Shown here: piece after piece, positions 5,871 to 13,018 of the stretch
Layout of the letters: every line of letters begins with the position of its first letter
Position numbering within the stretch: the first letter of the stretch is position 1
Origin: Rhodospirillales bacterium
GTDB taxonomy: Bacteria; Pseudomonadota; Alphaproteobacteria; Geminicoccales; Geminicoccaceae
NCBI GenBank assembly: GCA_007131045.1
Contig: SLRI01000468.1
Span: 1-18,577 of the forward strand
DNA: 18,577 nucleotides
Direction: 5' to 3'
Position numbers and translations under genes: made by a program
The notes under the pieces: generated by a model
Databases searched by the model: none
What the model saw: only the letters and a program-made list of their open reading frames with translations
What the model was told of the DNA's origin: nothing

Positions 5871-8792
5871 ATGTTGACGAAACGTCGTTCCGGTAGCCCG
5901 TCGAAGAGTGGCTTCGCCCGGGTGGTGGCCGGCGCCGCGGCCACCACTGTCGATCGCCGCGCCTTTCTGCAGAAGTCGGGGGTCGCAGCCGGCGGTCTCG
6001 CCGCTCTGGGGGCAGTGCCGCTGGCCACGGTCAAGAAGGCCGAGGCCGGCTTCGTCGACTACGACCAGTCGGTCGAGGTCAGGAAGAACATCTGCACCCA
6101 CTGCTCGGTCGGCTGCACCGTCCACGGCGAGGTGCAGAACGGGGTCTGGGTCGGCCAGGAGCCGGCCTGGGCGAGCCCGATCAACCGCGGCACGCATTGT
6201 GCCAAGGGTGCTTCGGTGCGTGAACTGGTGCACGGCGACCGCCGGCTGAAGTACCCCTTGAAGCTGCAGAACGGCGAGTGGCGCAGGCTCTCCTGGGATC
6301 AGGCGATCGAGGAGATCGGCGAGAAGCTCGCGGAGATCCGGGACGAGAGCGGCCCCGACAGTGTCTTCTGGCTGGGCTCGGCCAAGTTCTCCAACGAGGG
6401 CGCCTATCTCTTCCGCAAGTTCGCGGCGATGTGGGGCACCAACTCGGTCGACCACCAGGCCCGGATTTGCCACTCGACCACGGTCGCGGGTGTGGCGAAC
6501 ACCTGGGGCTACGGGGCGATGACCAATTCCTACAACGACATCCGCAATTCCAAGGCGATCATGATCATCGGCGGCAACCCCGCCGAGGCGCACCCGGTGT
6601 CGCTGCAGCACGTGCTGATCGGCAAGGAGATCAACCAGGCGCCGTTGATCGTCTGCGACCCGCGCTTCACGCGCACGGCGGCGCATGCCACCCACTACGT
6701 GCGGCACCGCTCGGGCACCGACATCCCGCTCATCTGGGGCATGCTCTGGCACATCTTCGAGAACGGCTGGGAGGACGAGGAGTTCATCGCCCAGCGCGTC
6801 CATGGCATGGAGCAGATCAGGGAAGAGGTCCGCAAGTGGGCGCCCGCCGAGGTCGAGCGGGTGACCGGGGTGCCCGGCTCGCAGGTGCGCGAGATCGCCG
6901 AGATCGTGGCGACGGTGAAGCCCTGCACCGTCATCTGGTGCATGGGGGTCACCCAGCACACGGTCGGCACCTCCAACGTGCGCGCCATCTGCGACCTGCT
7001 GCTCGCCACCGGCAATGTCGGTATCGAGGGTGGCGGCGCCAACATCTTCCGCGGCCACTGCAACGTCCAGGGTGCGACCGATCTCGGCCTCGATGTCACC
7101 TCGCTGCCGGCCTATTACGGTTTGGCCGAGGGCGGCTGGCGGCACTGGTCGGCGGTCTGGGACCTCGACTACGAATGGGTGCTCGACCGCTTCGGCAAGG
7201 CCGGGATGAGCCGGGACGAGAAGAAGACCTTCATGGAGACGAAGGGCATTCCGACCACCCGCTGGTTCGACGCGGCGATGGCCTCGGCCGACGATGTCGA
7301 CCAGCCCGACCGGCTCAGGGGCATGGTCGTCTTCGGCCACGGCGGCAACACGGTGCCGCGGATGCCCGAGATGCGGGCCGGGCTCGAGGCGCTCGACCTC
7401 CTGGTCGTCGCCGACCCGCACCCCACCACCTTCGCCGCGGTCTCCGAGCGCCGCGACGGCACCTACCTGTTGCCGATCTGCACGCAGTTCGAGACCAACG
7501 GATCGCGCACCGCCTCGAACCGCTCGCTGCAGTGGGGCGAGAAGATCGTCGAGCCGATCTTCGAATCGAAGGACGACTACGAGGCGATGTACCTCTTGGC
7601 CAGGAAGCTCGGCATCCACGAGGAGATGTTCAAGCACATCGAGGTGGTGAACAACCAGCCGGTGGCCGAGGACATCCTGCGCGAGATCAACCGCGGCACC
7701 TGGTCGATCGGCTATACCGGCCAGTCGCCGGAGCGGCTCAAGCTGCACATGGAACACCAGGGCGACTTCGATCTCGTGACCTTGCGCGGCCGGGAGGGCA
7801 CGCCGGTCGAGAACGAGTTCTACGGCCTGCCCTGGCCCTGCTGGGGCACGCCCGAGCTCGGCCATCCGGGCAGCCACATCCTCTACAACAGCCACGAGCA
7901 CGTCATGAACGGCGGCGGCACCTTCCGCGCCCGCTTCGGCGTCGAGCGGGACGGCGAGACGCTTCTGGCCGAGGGCAGCTGGTCGGTGGGCTCGGAGATC
8001 GAGGACGGCTATCCGGAGTTCACCTACGGCATCCTCAAGACGCTGGGCTGGGACGCCGACCTCACCGATGACGAGCTCGCCACCATCGAGCGGATCGGTG
8101 GCGACAACCCGGACGGGGTTTCCTGGTCGCGCGACATCTCGGGTGGTGTGCAGCGCGTCGCCCTCGCCCACGGCTGCTCGCCCTACGGCAACGCCAAGGC
8201 CCGGGCCGTCGCCTGGAACCTGCCGGACCCGGTGCCGGTGCATCGCGAGCCGATCTACAGCCCGAGGCCCGACCTCGTGGCCGAGTTCCCGACCTACGAC
8301 GACGCGCGCGACTTCCGGGTCATGAATATCGGCCACACCATGCAGCAGCGCGCGGTCGAGGAAGGCGCGCACGACGAATACCCGATCATCCTCACCTCCG
8401 GGCGACTGGTCGAGTACGAGGGCGGCGGCGAGGAGACCCGTTCGAACAAGTGGCTGGCCGAGCTGCAGCAGGACATGTTCGTCGAGGTCAATACCCAGGA
8501 CGCCGAGCGGCTGGGAGTTCGGGACGGCGGCATGGTCTGGGTCTATGGGCCGGCCACCGGCAAGGTCCGGGTCAAGGCGCTGGTCACCAACCGGGTCGGC
8601 GAGGGCGTCGCCTTCATGCCCTTCCACTTCTCGGGTTTCTGGGAAGGCGAGAGCCAGCGCGACAACTACCCCGAGGGCACCGATCCGATCGTGCTGGGCG
8701 ACAGTGCGAATGCGGTGACCACCTACGGCTACGACCCGGTGACCGCGATGCACGAAGGCAAGGCCACGCTCTGCCGCATCGAGGCGGCGTGA
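5871..8792 (+). CDS. fdhA: formate dehydrogenase catalytic (alpha) subunit, Cys-type
   Basis: A 973-residue molybdopterin oxidoreductase that oxidises formate to CO2, probably in the periplasm. A Tat signal is seen: R29-R30 in DRRAFLQK, then a hydrophobic region to about residue 59. The n-region is long and has a further RR at 5-6. C75, C78, C82 and C110 bind the [4Fe-4S] cluster, with K112 just after. C200 followed by H201 (QARICHSTTV) occupies the place of selenocysteine in E. coli FdnG, and the codon is TGC. GAMTNSYNDIRNSKAIMIIGG follows as in formate dehydrogenases N/O; a C-terminal molybdopterin-dinucleotide-binding domain covers about 825-965. The length fits the family as a single intact chain. 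A GAGAGGA ribosome site precedes ATG 5871. Bis-MGD with Mo or W is expected; the metal cannot be told from sequence. Confidence 0.97.
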   Translation: MLTKRRSGSPSKSGFARVVAGAAATTVDRRAFLQKSGVAAGGLAALGAVPLATVKKAEAGFVDYDQSVEVRKNICTHCSVGCTVHGEVQNGVWVGQEPAWASPINRGTHCAKGASVRELVHGDRRLKYPLKLQNGEWRRLSWDQAIEEIGEKLAEIRDESGPDSVFWLGSAKFSNEGAYLFRKFAAMWGTNSVDHQARICHSTTVAGVANTWGYGAMTNSYNDIRNSKAIMIIGGNPAEAHPVSLQHVLIGKEINQAPLIVCDPRFTRTAAHATHYVRHRSGTDIPLIWGMLWHIFENGWEDEEFIAQRVHGMEQIREEVRKWAPAEVERVTGVPGSQVREIAEIVATVKPCTVIWCMGVTQHTVGTSNVRAICDLLLATGNVGIEGGGANIFRGHCNVQGATDLGLDVTSLPAYYGLAEGGWRHWSAVWDLDYEWVLDRFGKAGMSRDEKKTFMETKGIPTTRWFDAAMASADDVDQPDRLRGMVVFGHGGNTVPRMPEMRAGLEALDLLVVADPHPTTFAAVSERRDGTYLLPICTQFETNGSRTASNRSLQWGEKIVEPIFESKDDYEAMYLLARKLGIHEEMFKHIEVVNNQPVAEDILREINRGTWSIGYTGQSPERLKLHMEHQGDFDLVTLRGREGTPVENEFYGLPWPCWGTPELGHPGSHILYNSHEHVMNGGGTFRARFGVERDGETLLAEGSWSVGSEIEDGYPEFTYGILKTLGWDADLTDDELATIERIGGDNPDGVSWSRDISGGVQRVALAHGCSPYGNAKARAVAWNLPDPVPVHREPIYSPRPDLVAEFPTYDDARDFRVMNIGHTMQQRAVEEGAHDEYPIILTSGRLVEYEGGGEETRSNKWLAELQQDMFVEVNTQDAERLGVRDGGMVWVYGPATGKVRVKALVTNRVGEGVAFMPFHFSGFWEGESQRDNYPEGTDPIVLGDSANAVTTYGYDPVTAMHEGKATLCRIEAA

Positions 8793-8819
8793 GCCGGCGT
8801 CTGAAAGGAGACTGAACCA

Positions 8820-9416
8820 ATGCCACGTATGAAGTTCCTTTGTGACGCCGAGCGCTGCATCGAATGCAATGCCTGCGTCACCGCCTGCAAGAACGAGCAC
8901 GAGGTGCCCTGGGGCATCAACCGGCGCCGGGTGGTCACCATCAACGACGGTGATCCCGGCGAGCGGTCGATCTCGATGGCCTGCATGCACTGCACGGATG
9001 CGCCTTGCGCCGCGGTCTGCCCGGTCGACTGCTTCTACACCACGGCCGACGGGGTGGTGCTGCACTCCAAGGATCTCTGCATCGGCTGCGGCTACTGCTT
9101 TTATGCCTGTCCGTTCGGGGCGCCGCAGTTCCCGCAGCTCGGCAATTTCGGCAGCCGCGGCAAGATGGACAAATGCACCTTCTGCGCCGGCGGCCCCGAG
9201 GCCGACATGACCCAGGCAGAGTACAACCAGTACGGCACCAATCGCCTCGCCGAGGGCAAGCTGCCGCTCTGTGCCGAGATGTGCTCGACCAAGTCGCTGT
9301 TGGCCGGCGACGGCGAGATCATCGCATCGATCTACCGCGAGCGGGTGGTGACCCGGGGCTACGGCTCGGGCGCCTGGGGCTGGTCGACCGCCTACCCCGA
9401 CAGCGAGGGTGTCTGA
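8820..9416 (+). CDS. fdh3B: formate dehydrogenase iron-sulfur (beta) subunit
   Basis: A 198-residue electron-transfer subunit carrying electrons from FdhA to the membrane cytochrome. Cysteines fall into four [4Fe-4S] binding groups: C13/C16/C19/C23, C55/C58/C63/C67, C87/C90/C93/C97 and C119/C122/C151/C155, with partner swapping expected as in ferredoxin-like subunits of this family. It has no Tat signal, so it should be carried across the membrane by FdhA. It also lacks the C-terminal membrane helix of E. coli FdnH and matches the shorter FDH3-type beta subunit. AAGGAG (8805-8810) lies 9 nt before the ATG. The gene lies 27 bp after fdhA and immediately before the cytochrome gene. Confidence 0.95.
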   Translation: MPRMKFLCDAERCIECNACVTACKNEHEVPWGINRRRVVTINDGDPGERSISMACMHCTDAPCAAVCPVDCFYTTADGVVLHSKDLCIGCGYCFYACPFGAPQFPQLGNFGSRGKMDKCTFCAGGPEADMTQAEYNQYGTNRLAEGKLPLCAEMCSTKSLLAGDGEIIASIYRERVVTRGYGSGAWGWSTAYPDSEGV

Positions 9417-9438
9417 GCAGCAAAATGAGGGTTTTGTG

Positions 9439-10440
9439 ATGACCACGATCTGGCGCCTGCTGGCGCTCTGCCTGCTCGTGCTGCCGCTGGCCCTCGCCGA
9501 GCCCGCGAGTGCGCAGCAGAGCAGACCGGGTGATGCGGCGACCGTGCCGGCCGGCGAGATGCAGATGTTTCAGCAGCTGCAGGGCAACGTCGAGGGGCGG
9601 GTGAGCATCCCGGATCAGCGCGCCGGCATGCTGATCCAGCCGGGCGGCAAGCAGTGGCGCGACTTCTGGCGCGACACCTCGCCCTGGGTCGGCGGCATCG
9701 CCATCGGCGGGATGTTCGTGCTTCTGGCGCTCTTCTACCTGATCAAGGGGCGCATCCCGATCGAGGGCGGCCGCTCGGGCGAGACCATTACCCGGTTCGG
9801 CCCGATCGACCGGTTCGCCCATTGGCTCACCGCCACGACCTTCATCGTCCTCGCCATCACCGGGCTGAACATCGCCTATGGCCGGGCGATCCTGATGCCG
9901 CTGATCGGGCCCGAGGCGTTCGCGGCCTTCTCCGAGGTGGGCAAGCTCGCCCACAACTACCTCTCCTTCCCCTTCGTTTTGGGCATCGTCTTGATGTTCG
10001 TCCTCTGGGTGAAGGACAACCTCCCGTCCAGGCTCGATGCCGAGTGGTTTTCCGCCGGCGGCGGCTTCTTCACCCACCGCCATGTCCATGCGCGGCGGTT
10101 CAACGGTGGGCAGAAGCTGATCTTCTGGTCGGTGGTGATCCTCGGCCTCGCGATCTCGGCTACCGGCTACATCTTGATGTTCCCGTTCACCGTGACCGAC
10201 CTGGCCGGCATGCAGCTGAGCCACGTGATCCACTCGGTGCTCTCGGTGATCCTGATCGCGATCATCCTGGCGCACATCTATATCGGCTCGCTCGGCATGG
10301 AGGGCGCCTTCGACGCCATGGGCTCGGGCGAGGTCGACCTCAACTGGGCCGAGGCGCATCACGACCTCTGGGCCGAGGAGCAGCGCGCCAAGGGCCATGT
10401 CCACAGCCCGCACGGCCGTCAGGCGGTGCCGGCCGAGTAG
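9439..10440 (+). CDS. formate dehydrogenase cytochrome b (gamma) subunit
   Basis: A 333-residue membrane subunit that takes electrons from FdhB through two b hemes and reduces quinone. It is usually named gamma subunit, FdhC or FdoI-like. ATG 9439 is preferred because GAGGG lies 8 nt upstream and it begins a clear Sec signal (MTTIWRLLALCLLVLPLALA, cleavage probably after ASA at 23-25). An upstream GTG at 9409 would add 10 polar residues. About 55 periplasmic residues follow, then five hydrophobic segments at roughly 83-103, 127-147, 172-192, 226-250 and 262-284. Candidate heme ligands are H128, H172, H262 or H265, and H279. The N-terminal signal plus extra helix makes it longer than E. coli FdnI, as is usual for alphaproteobacterial gamma subunits. 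It is the last gene of the FDH unit and is followed by a hairpin. Confidence 0.94.
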   Translation: MTTIWRLLALCLLVLPLALAEPASAQQSRPGDAATVPAGEMQMFQQLQGNVEGRVSIPDQRAGMLIQPGGKQWRDFWRDTSPWVGGIAIGGMFVLLALFYLIKGRIPIEGGRSGETITRFGPIDRFAHWLTATTFIVLAITGLNIAYGRAILMPLIGPEAFAAFSEVGKLAHNYLSFPFVLGIVLMFVLWVKDNLPSRLDAEWFSAGGGFFTHRHVHARRFNGGQKLIFWSVVILGLAISATGYILMFPFTVTDLAGMQLSHVIHSVLSVILIAIILAHIYIGSLGMEGAFDAMGSGEVDLNWAEAHHDLWAEEQRAKGHVHSPHGRQAVPAE

Positions 10441-10445
10441 GCGGC

Positions 10446-10471
10446 GGCGCCTCTGCCGAGGCAGAGGCGCC
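10446..10471. terminator. 12-bp-arm perfect hairpin after the FDH operon, no U tract
   Basis: GGCGCCTCTGCC, then GA, then the exact reverse complement GGCAGAGGCGCC, begins 6 nt after the cytochrome b stop. The fold is an 11-bp stem with a CGAG tetraloop. No run of T follows on either strand, so it is not a textbook intrinsic terminator. It lies between convergent genes and could serve both directions, or protect the 3' end of the fdh mRNA. Confidence 0.65.
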
Positions 10472-10509
10472 GTGCCGGGCGCTCGACGATCACCCTTCTC
10501 CGACGGGCT

Positions 10510-11274
10510 CTAGTGCTCGAGACAGAACTGCGAGGCACGAAAGAAGTCCACCATCGTCGGCGCCCGCAGCGTGAATGTGCTGCCGCGGCTCTCCACGACC
10601 TTAGCCGCCGGAAATCGTCCGACCTGCTGCCGGAGGCGCAGCAACCGTCGGAGCAACGCGCCGCCGAGCGCCGGATTGCGCAAGAACGAGGCCTTTTTCC
10701 GGTGATCGACCGCCTTGTGCGGATGGATCGACAACAGAATGTCGGCCTGGCGCTGCAAGACGATGCTCGCCACATCGGCGAAAATGTCGTACTCGGCACC
10801 CTCGACATCGATCTTCAGCAAGGTCGAACCCGGCACGATAAATTGCTCGAGATAGGCCGGCAACTCGCAGGCGACATCGATCAAGTTGTGGCGGGGCTTC
10901 CTGACGACGAGTGAAGAGCCGCTGGTGGCGCTGCCGACGCTCAACTGCCGCTGGCCGGCCGCCGTCCAGATTGCCTTGGGGACGAGCGTCACCCGTTCGG
11001 CCAGACCCGACGCCTCAACTGACCGGCGCATGAGGTCCAGGGATGCGGGATTGGGCTCGAACGCCACCACCCTGGCGCCGAGCGCCGCCGCGATCAGCGT
11101 GGTCGGGCCTACCCAGGCGCCGAGATCTATGAACACCATGTCGGGTCGCACCCGCTCGGCCAAGAACGCCCGTGTCTCCGGCTCCCATTCCCCCGACTCG
11201 AATTTATCCCAGAATGAACCCGGCTCGTCGACGACGTTCAGCCGATGACGGTGCCAAGAAATCTCCCGCAGCAA
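10510..11274 (-). CDS. FkbM family methyltransferase
   Basis: A 254-residue SAM-dependent methyltransferase. Visible motifs are VFIDLGAWVGPTT (residues 47-59, motif I for SAM), AFEPNP (71-76) and KIDVEGAEYDIF (154-165), which together are diagnostic of FkbM-type enzymes. Such enzymes O-methylate sugars or natural products, and the substrate here cannot be told. The start is TTG 11274 (minus strand) with GGGAG and a 7-nt spacer; no ATG is available upstream in frame. It stands alone, converging on the FDH operon, and its base composition looks somewhat less GC-rich than its neighbours (hand counts of three 60-nt lines gave about 53-68%). Acquisition by transfer is possible. A role in polysaccharide or glycan methylation is plausible, given rfbC elsewhere in the window, but not shown. 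Confidence 0.88.
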   Translation of the reverse strand: MLREISWHRHRLNVVDEPGSFWDKFESGEWEPETRAFLAERVRPDMVFIDLGAWVGPTTLIAAALGARVVAFEPNPASLDLMRRSVEASGLAERVTLVPKAIWTAAGQRQLSVGSATSGSSLVVRKPRHNLIDVACELPAYLEQFIVPGSTLLKIDVEGAEYDIFADVASIVLQRQADILLSIHPHKAVDHRKKASFLRNPALGGALLRRLLRLRQQVGRFPAAKVVESRGSTFTLRAPTMVDFFRASQFCLEH

Positions 11275-11538
11275 TTGAAAGCTCCCTGATCGATGAGGCG
11301 ACCGCGAGCCGCGCTCGGAGCCCGGTCGAGGCCGAACGCCAGCCTGCCTCGCCGGACCAGCGATGCCGTCACCGCAGGTTCTCTATCGGCGCTTCAGCGC
11401 TGGCCGATCGCCCGCCCGGGGAGCATGATTCCGGCGCTTCGGGGGCAGCGCGCCGGAGGCCTCTCGCCGTACCGCCGACAGGACGGCAGCACGCCACCCG
11501 ACACTGTTCGAGCCACCGCCATCCCGTCCCGACAACCC
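11275..11538. other. 264-bp intergenic stretch without a convincing gene
   Basis: The region separates two leftward genes. Open frames run through it on both strands but have no ribosome site and no recognisable product. ATCGGC (11385-11390) and GCCGAT (11403-11408) enclose a CAGCGCTG palindrome, forming a possible hairpin. It might end the transcript of the small gene at 11539-11661. The FkbM promoter should lie in the left part, but I cannot place it. Confidence 0.5.
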
Positions 11539-11661
11539 TCAGAGCCGGACTCCTTCGGTCGCGAATGCCTCCTCGGCCGATTGCTGGAACTCGGCCACCG
11601 CCCAATAGCCGCCGACCGCGAGCACGATGGCGACCACCACGCTCAACAAGAATGCCTTCAT
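11539..11661 (-). CDS. small single-pass membrane protein (40 aa)
   Basis: A short gene with ATG at 11661 (minus strand), a GGAGG ribosome site 5 nt upstream and TGA at 11539-11541. The product is MKAFLLSVVVAIVLAVGGYW at residues 1-20, then 20 polar residues rich in Glu/Ala, ending TEGVRL. One N-terminal hydrophobic segment (about 4-20) would anchor it in the inner membrane; it could also be an uncleaved signal. I recall similar 40-residue proteins beginning MKAFL and ending in VRL in other alphaproteobacteria, but no function is known to me. Coding potential is supported by the ribosome site, the hydrophobic pattern and the intact frame. It is divergent from arfB. Confidence 0.75.
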   Translation of the reverse strand: MKAFLLSVVVAIVLAVGGYWAVAEFQQSAEEAFATEGVRL

Positions 11662-11792
11662 TTCTGCCTCCCACGTCCCCGAGCGCCGCCCTCGGCCGCT
11701 CGTCTGGCGCGGATTCTAGCGGCAAGGCGCGCTCGTTCAATCACTTCCACCCGAGGGGCGACATCATCGCAGTGGCGGGCTAACATCGGTGT

Positions 11793-12212
11793 ATGCTGCA
11801 GGTCACGAATTCACTCGCCATCGACGAGGCGGAGCTCGACGAGAGCTTCATCCGCGCCACCGGCCCGGGCGGGCAGAACGTCAACAAGGTCGAGACCGCC
11901 GTCCAGCTGCGCTTTCGCGCGATGGCCTCGGCCAACCTGCCGGACGCGGTGAAGGCCAGGCTGCGGGAGCTCGCCGGGCAGCGGCTCAACCAGGAGGGCG
12001 AGATCGTCATCACTGCGCGGCGCTTCAGGACGCGCGAGATGAACCGCCAGGACGCCCGGCACCGGCTGGTCGAGCTGCTCCGCGACGCGGCCGAGGAGCC
12101 GATCCGCAGGCGGGCCACGCGGCCGACCCGGGCGAGCAAGGAGCGCAAGCTCGAGGCGAAGAAGCAGCGGGCGCGGGTGAAGCGGTCGCGCGGGCGAGTC
12201 GACGAGAGCTAA
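11793..12212 (+). CDS. arfB: alternative ribosome-rescue factor ArfB (peptidyl-tRNA hydrolase)
   Basis: A 139-residue protein of the ArfB/YaeJ family, which releases peptides from ribosomes stalled without a stop codon. The catalytic GGQ lies at residues 26-28 within RATGPGGQNVNKVETAVQLR, the release-factor domain 3 signature. A Lys/Arg-rich tail (about 113-136, KERKLEAKKQRARVKRSRG) is the part that enters the empty mRNA channel in characterised ArfB proteins. The length is normal. The ATG at 11793 has no obvious Shine-Dalgarno, so translation may be leaderless or weak. The gene is single, converging with the next gene across only 28 bp. Confidence 0.95.
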   Translation: MLQVTNSLAIDEAELDESFIRATGPGGQNVNKVETAVQLRFRAMASANLPDAVKARLRELAGQRLNQEGEIVITARRFRTREMNRQDARHRLVELLRDAAEEPIRRRATRPTRASKERKLEAKKQRARVKRSRGRVDES

Positions 12213-12240
12213 CGCGCCAGCAGGCCGGCCGCGACGTGGG

Positions 12241-12864
12241 TCAGTTCAAGTAGTCCGTATAGGCCTCGAGCAGCGCCCTGCGCTGCCGTTTGTTGCGGAT
12301 CTGCTGGGTGGCGACGGTGCGGGGCGTGACCCTCCAGCCACCCTCGGCGGCCTCGACGGCGAATCGTCGGCTGGCACCCACGATCAGGTCCTCCGAGCGA
12401 TAGGTGGCGAGCACGGTGAGCTCGATCTCGATCGACCGATGATCCCCGCTGTCGGCGCCTGTTGCGGGGGCGCTCCAGCCGGCGCGGCGGAGAATGCTCT
12501 CGAAGGTGCCGGCGTCGAGGAAGTCGCCGGCGGCGACCGGCCCCTGCAGCGTCGCCTCGGCGAGGCTGTAGGTCGCCTCGTCGTCGTCGCCGACGAGATC
12601 GGTCACCGCGGCGAAGGTTTCTTCATCAGAGCTGTTCAACTTCGCGATCAGGCTGTGGATATAGATCGCCTCGGCGCTCATGTTGCTCAGCAGGCAATGG
12701 GCGTGCAGCCTGCTGCCGCCACCCCGGTTGATGAGGATTTTCGGCCGCCGTGCGCGGCGGAAACCTTGCAGGAAAACCTCGAAGTAGCCGAGCCAGACCA
12801 GCAGCATGGCGGCCGACAACAGGACATTCAGCGCGTCGCTGTGCTCGCTGATCCACTCCCACAT
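12241..12864 (-). CDS. membrane-anchored protein of unknown function
   Basis: A 207-residue protein starting at ATG 12864 (minus strand), preceded by a G-rich GGGGGGA ribosome site 5 nt upstream. An N-terminal hydrophobic helix (about residues 11-33, with WISEHSDALNVLLSAAML at its start) is followed by the basic stretch RRARRPKILINRG and a soluble domain of about 150 residues with LLSNMSAEAIYIHSLIA. The positive charges after the helix suggest that the soluble domain is cytoplasmic. I remember similar hypothetical proteins in other proteobacteria with the same 'RRPKILIN...SNMSAEAIYI' layout, but none with a known role. Two related inverted repeats lie upstream. It converges with arfB. Confidence 0.8.
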   Translation of the reverse strand: MWEWISEHSDALNVLLSAAMLLVWLGYFEVFLQGFRRARRPKILINRGGGSRLHAHCLLSNMSAEAIYIHSLIAKLNSSDEETFAAVTDLVGDDDEATYSLAEATLQGPVAAGDFLDAGTFESILRRAGWSAPATGADSGDHRSIEIELTVLATYRSEDLIVGASRRFAVEAAEGGWRVTPRTVATQQIRNKRQRRALLEAYTDYLN

Positions 12865-12915
12865 GCAAATCCCCCCTGCACCCGGCGCCCACTGCACGCG
12901 GCGGCGGTGCGAGAG

Positions 12916-12953
12916 GCCGAAAACACTTCGGCGTCACCACCGAAACGTCTCGG
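12916..12953. repeat. two related inverted repeats upstream of the unknown membrane protein gene
   Basis: GCCGAA/TTCGGC (12916-12921 and 12927-12932, 5-nt loop) and the near-perfect 14-bp palindrome CCGAAACGTCTCGG (12940-12953) share the pattern CCGAAA...YTCGG. Their centres are about 22 bp apart, and they lie 52-89 bp upstream of the leftward gene start at 12864. They could be a tandem operator, or stem-loops ending the transcript of the WD40-cytochrome gene, whose stop is 66 bp away. Confidence 0.4.
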
Positions 12954-13018
12954 CACGGCAGAGTGTTCCAGCACCCCGGTGACGGCGGCTCTGCGCCGCT
13001 CGGCCGCCGGGTGCCCGC

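Noticed and set aside
6460..6480. selenocysteine codon in fdhA
   Set aside because: The codon is TGC (Cys), with no in-frame TGA anywhere in the gene.
4881..9446. 1521-codon open frame on the minus strand across torD, fdhX, fdhA and fdhB
   Set aside because: It is antisense to four clearly recognised genes, its translation shows no domain, and it results from strong third-position GC in the real genes.
11293..11952. 219-codon plus-strand frame overlapping the small membrane protein and arfB
   Set aside because: It is Arg/Ser/Pro-rich with no ribosome site and runs out of frame into arfB, whose GGQ motif fixes the real frame.
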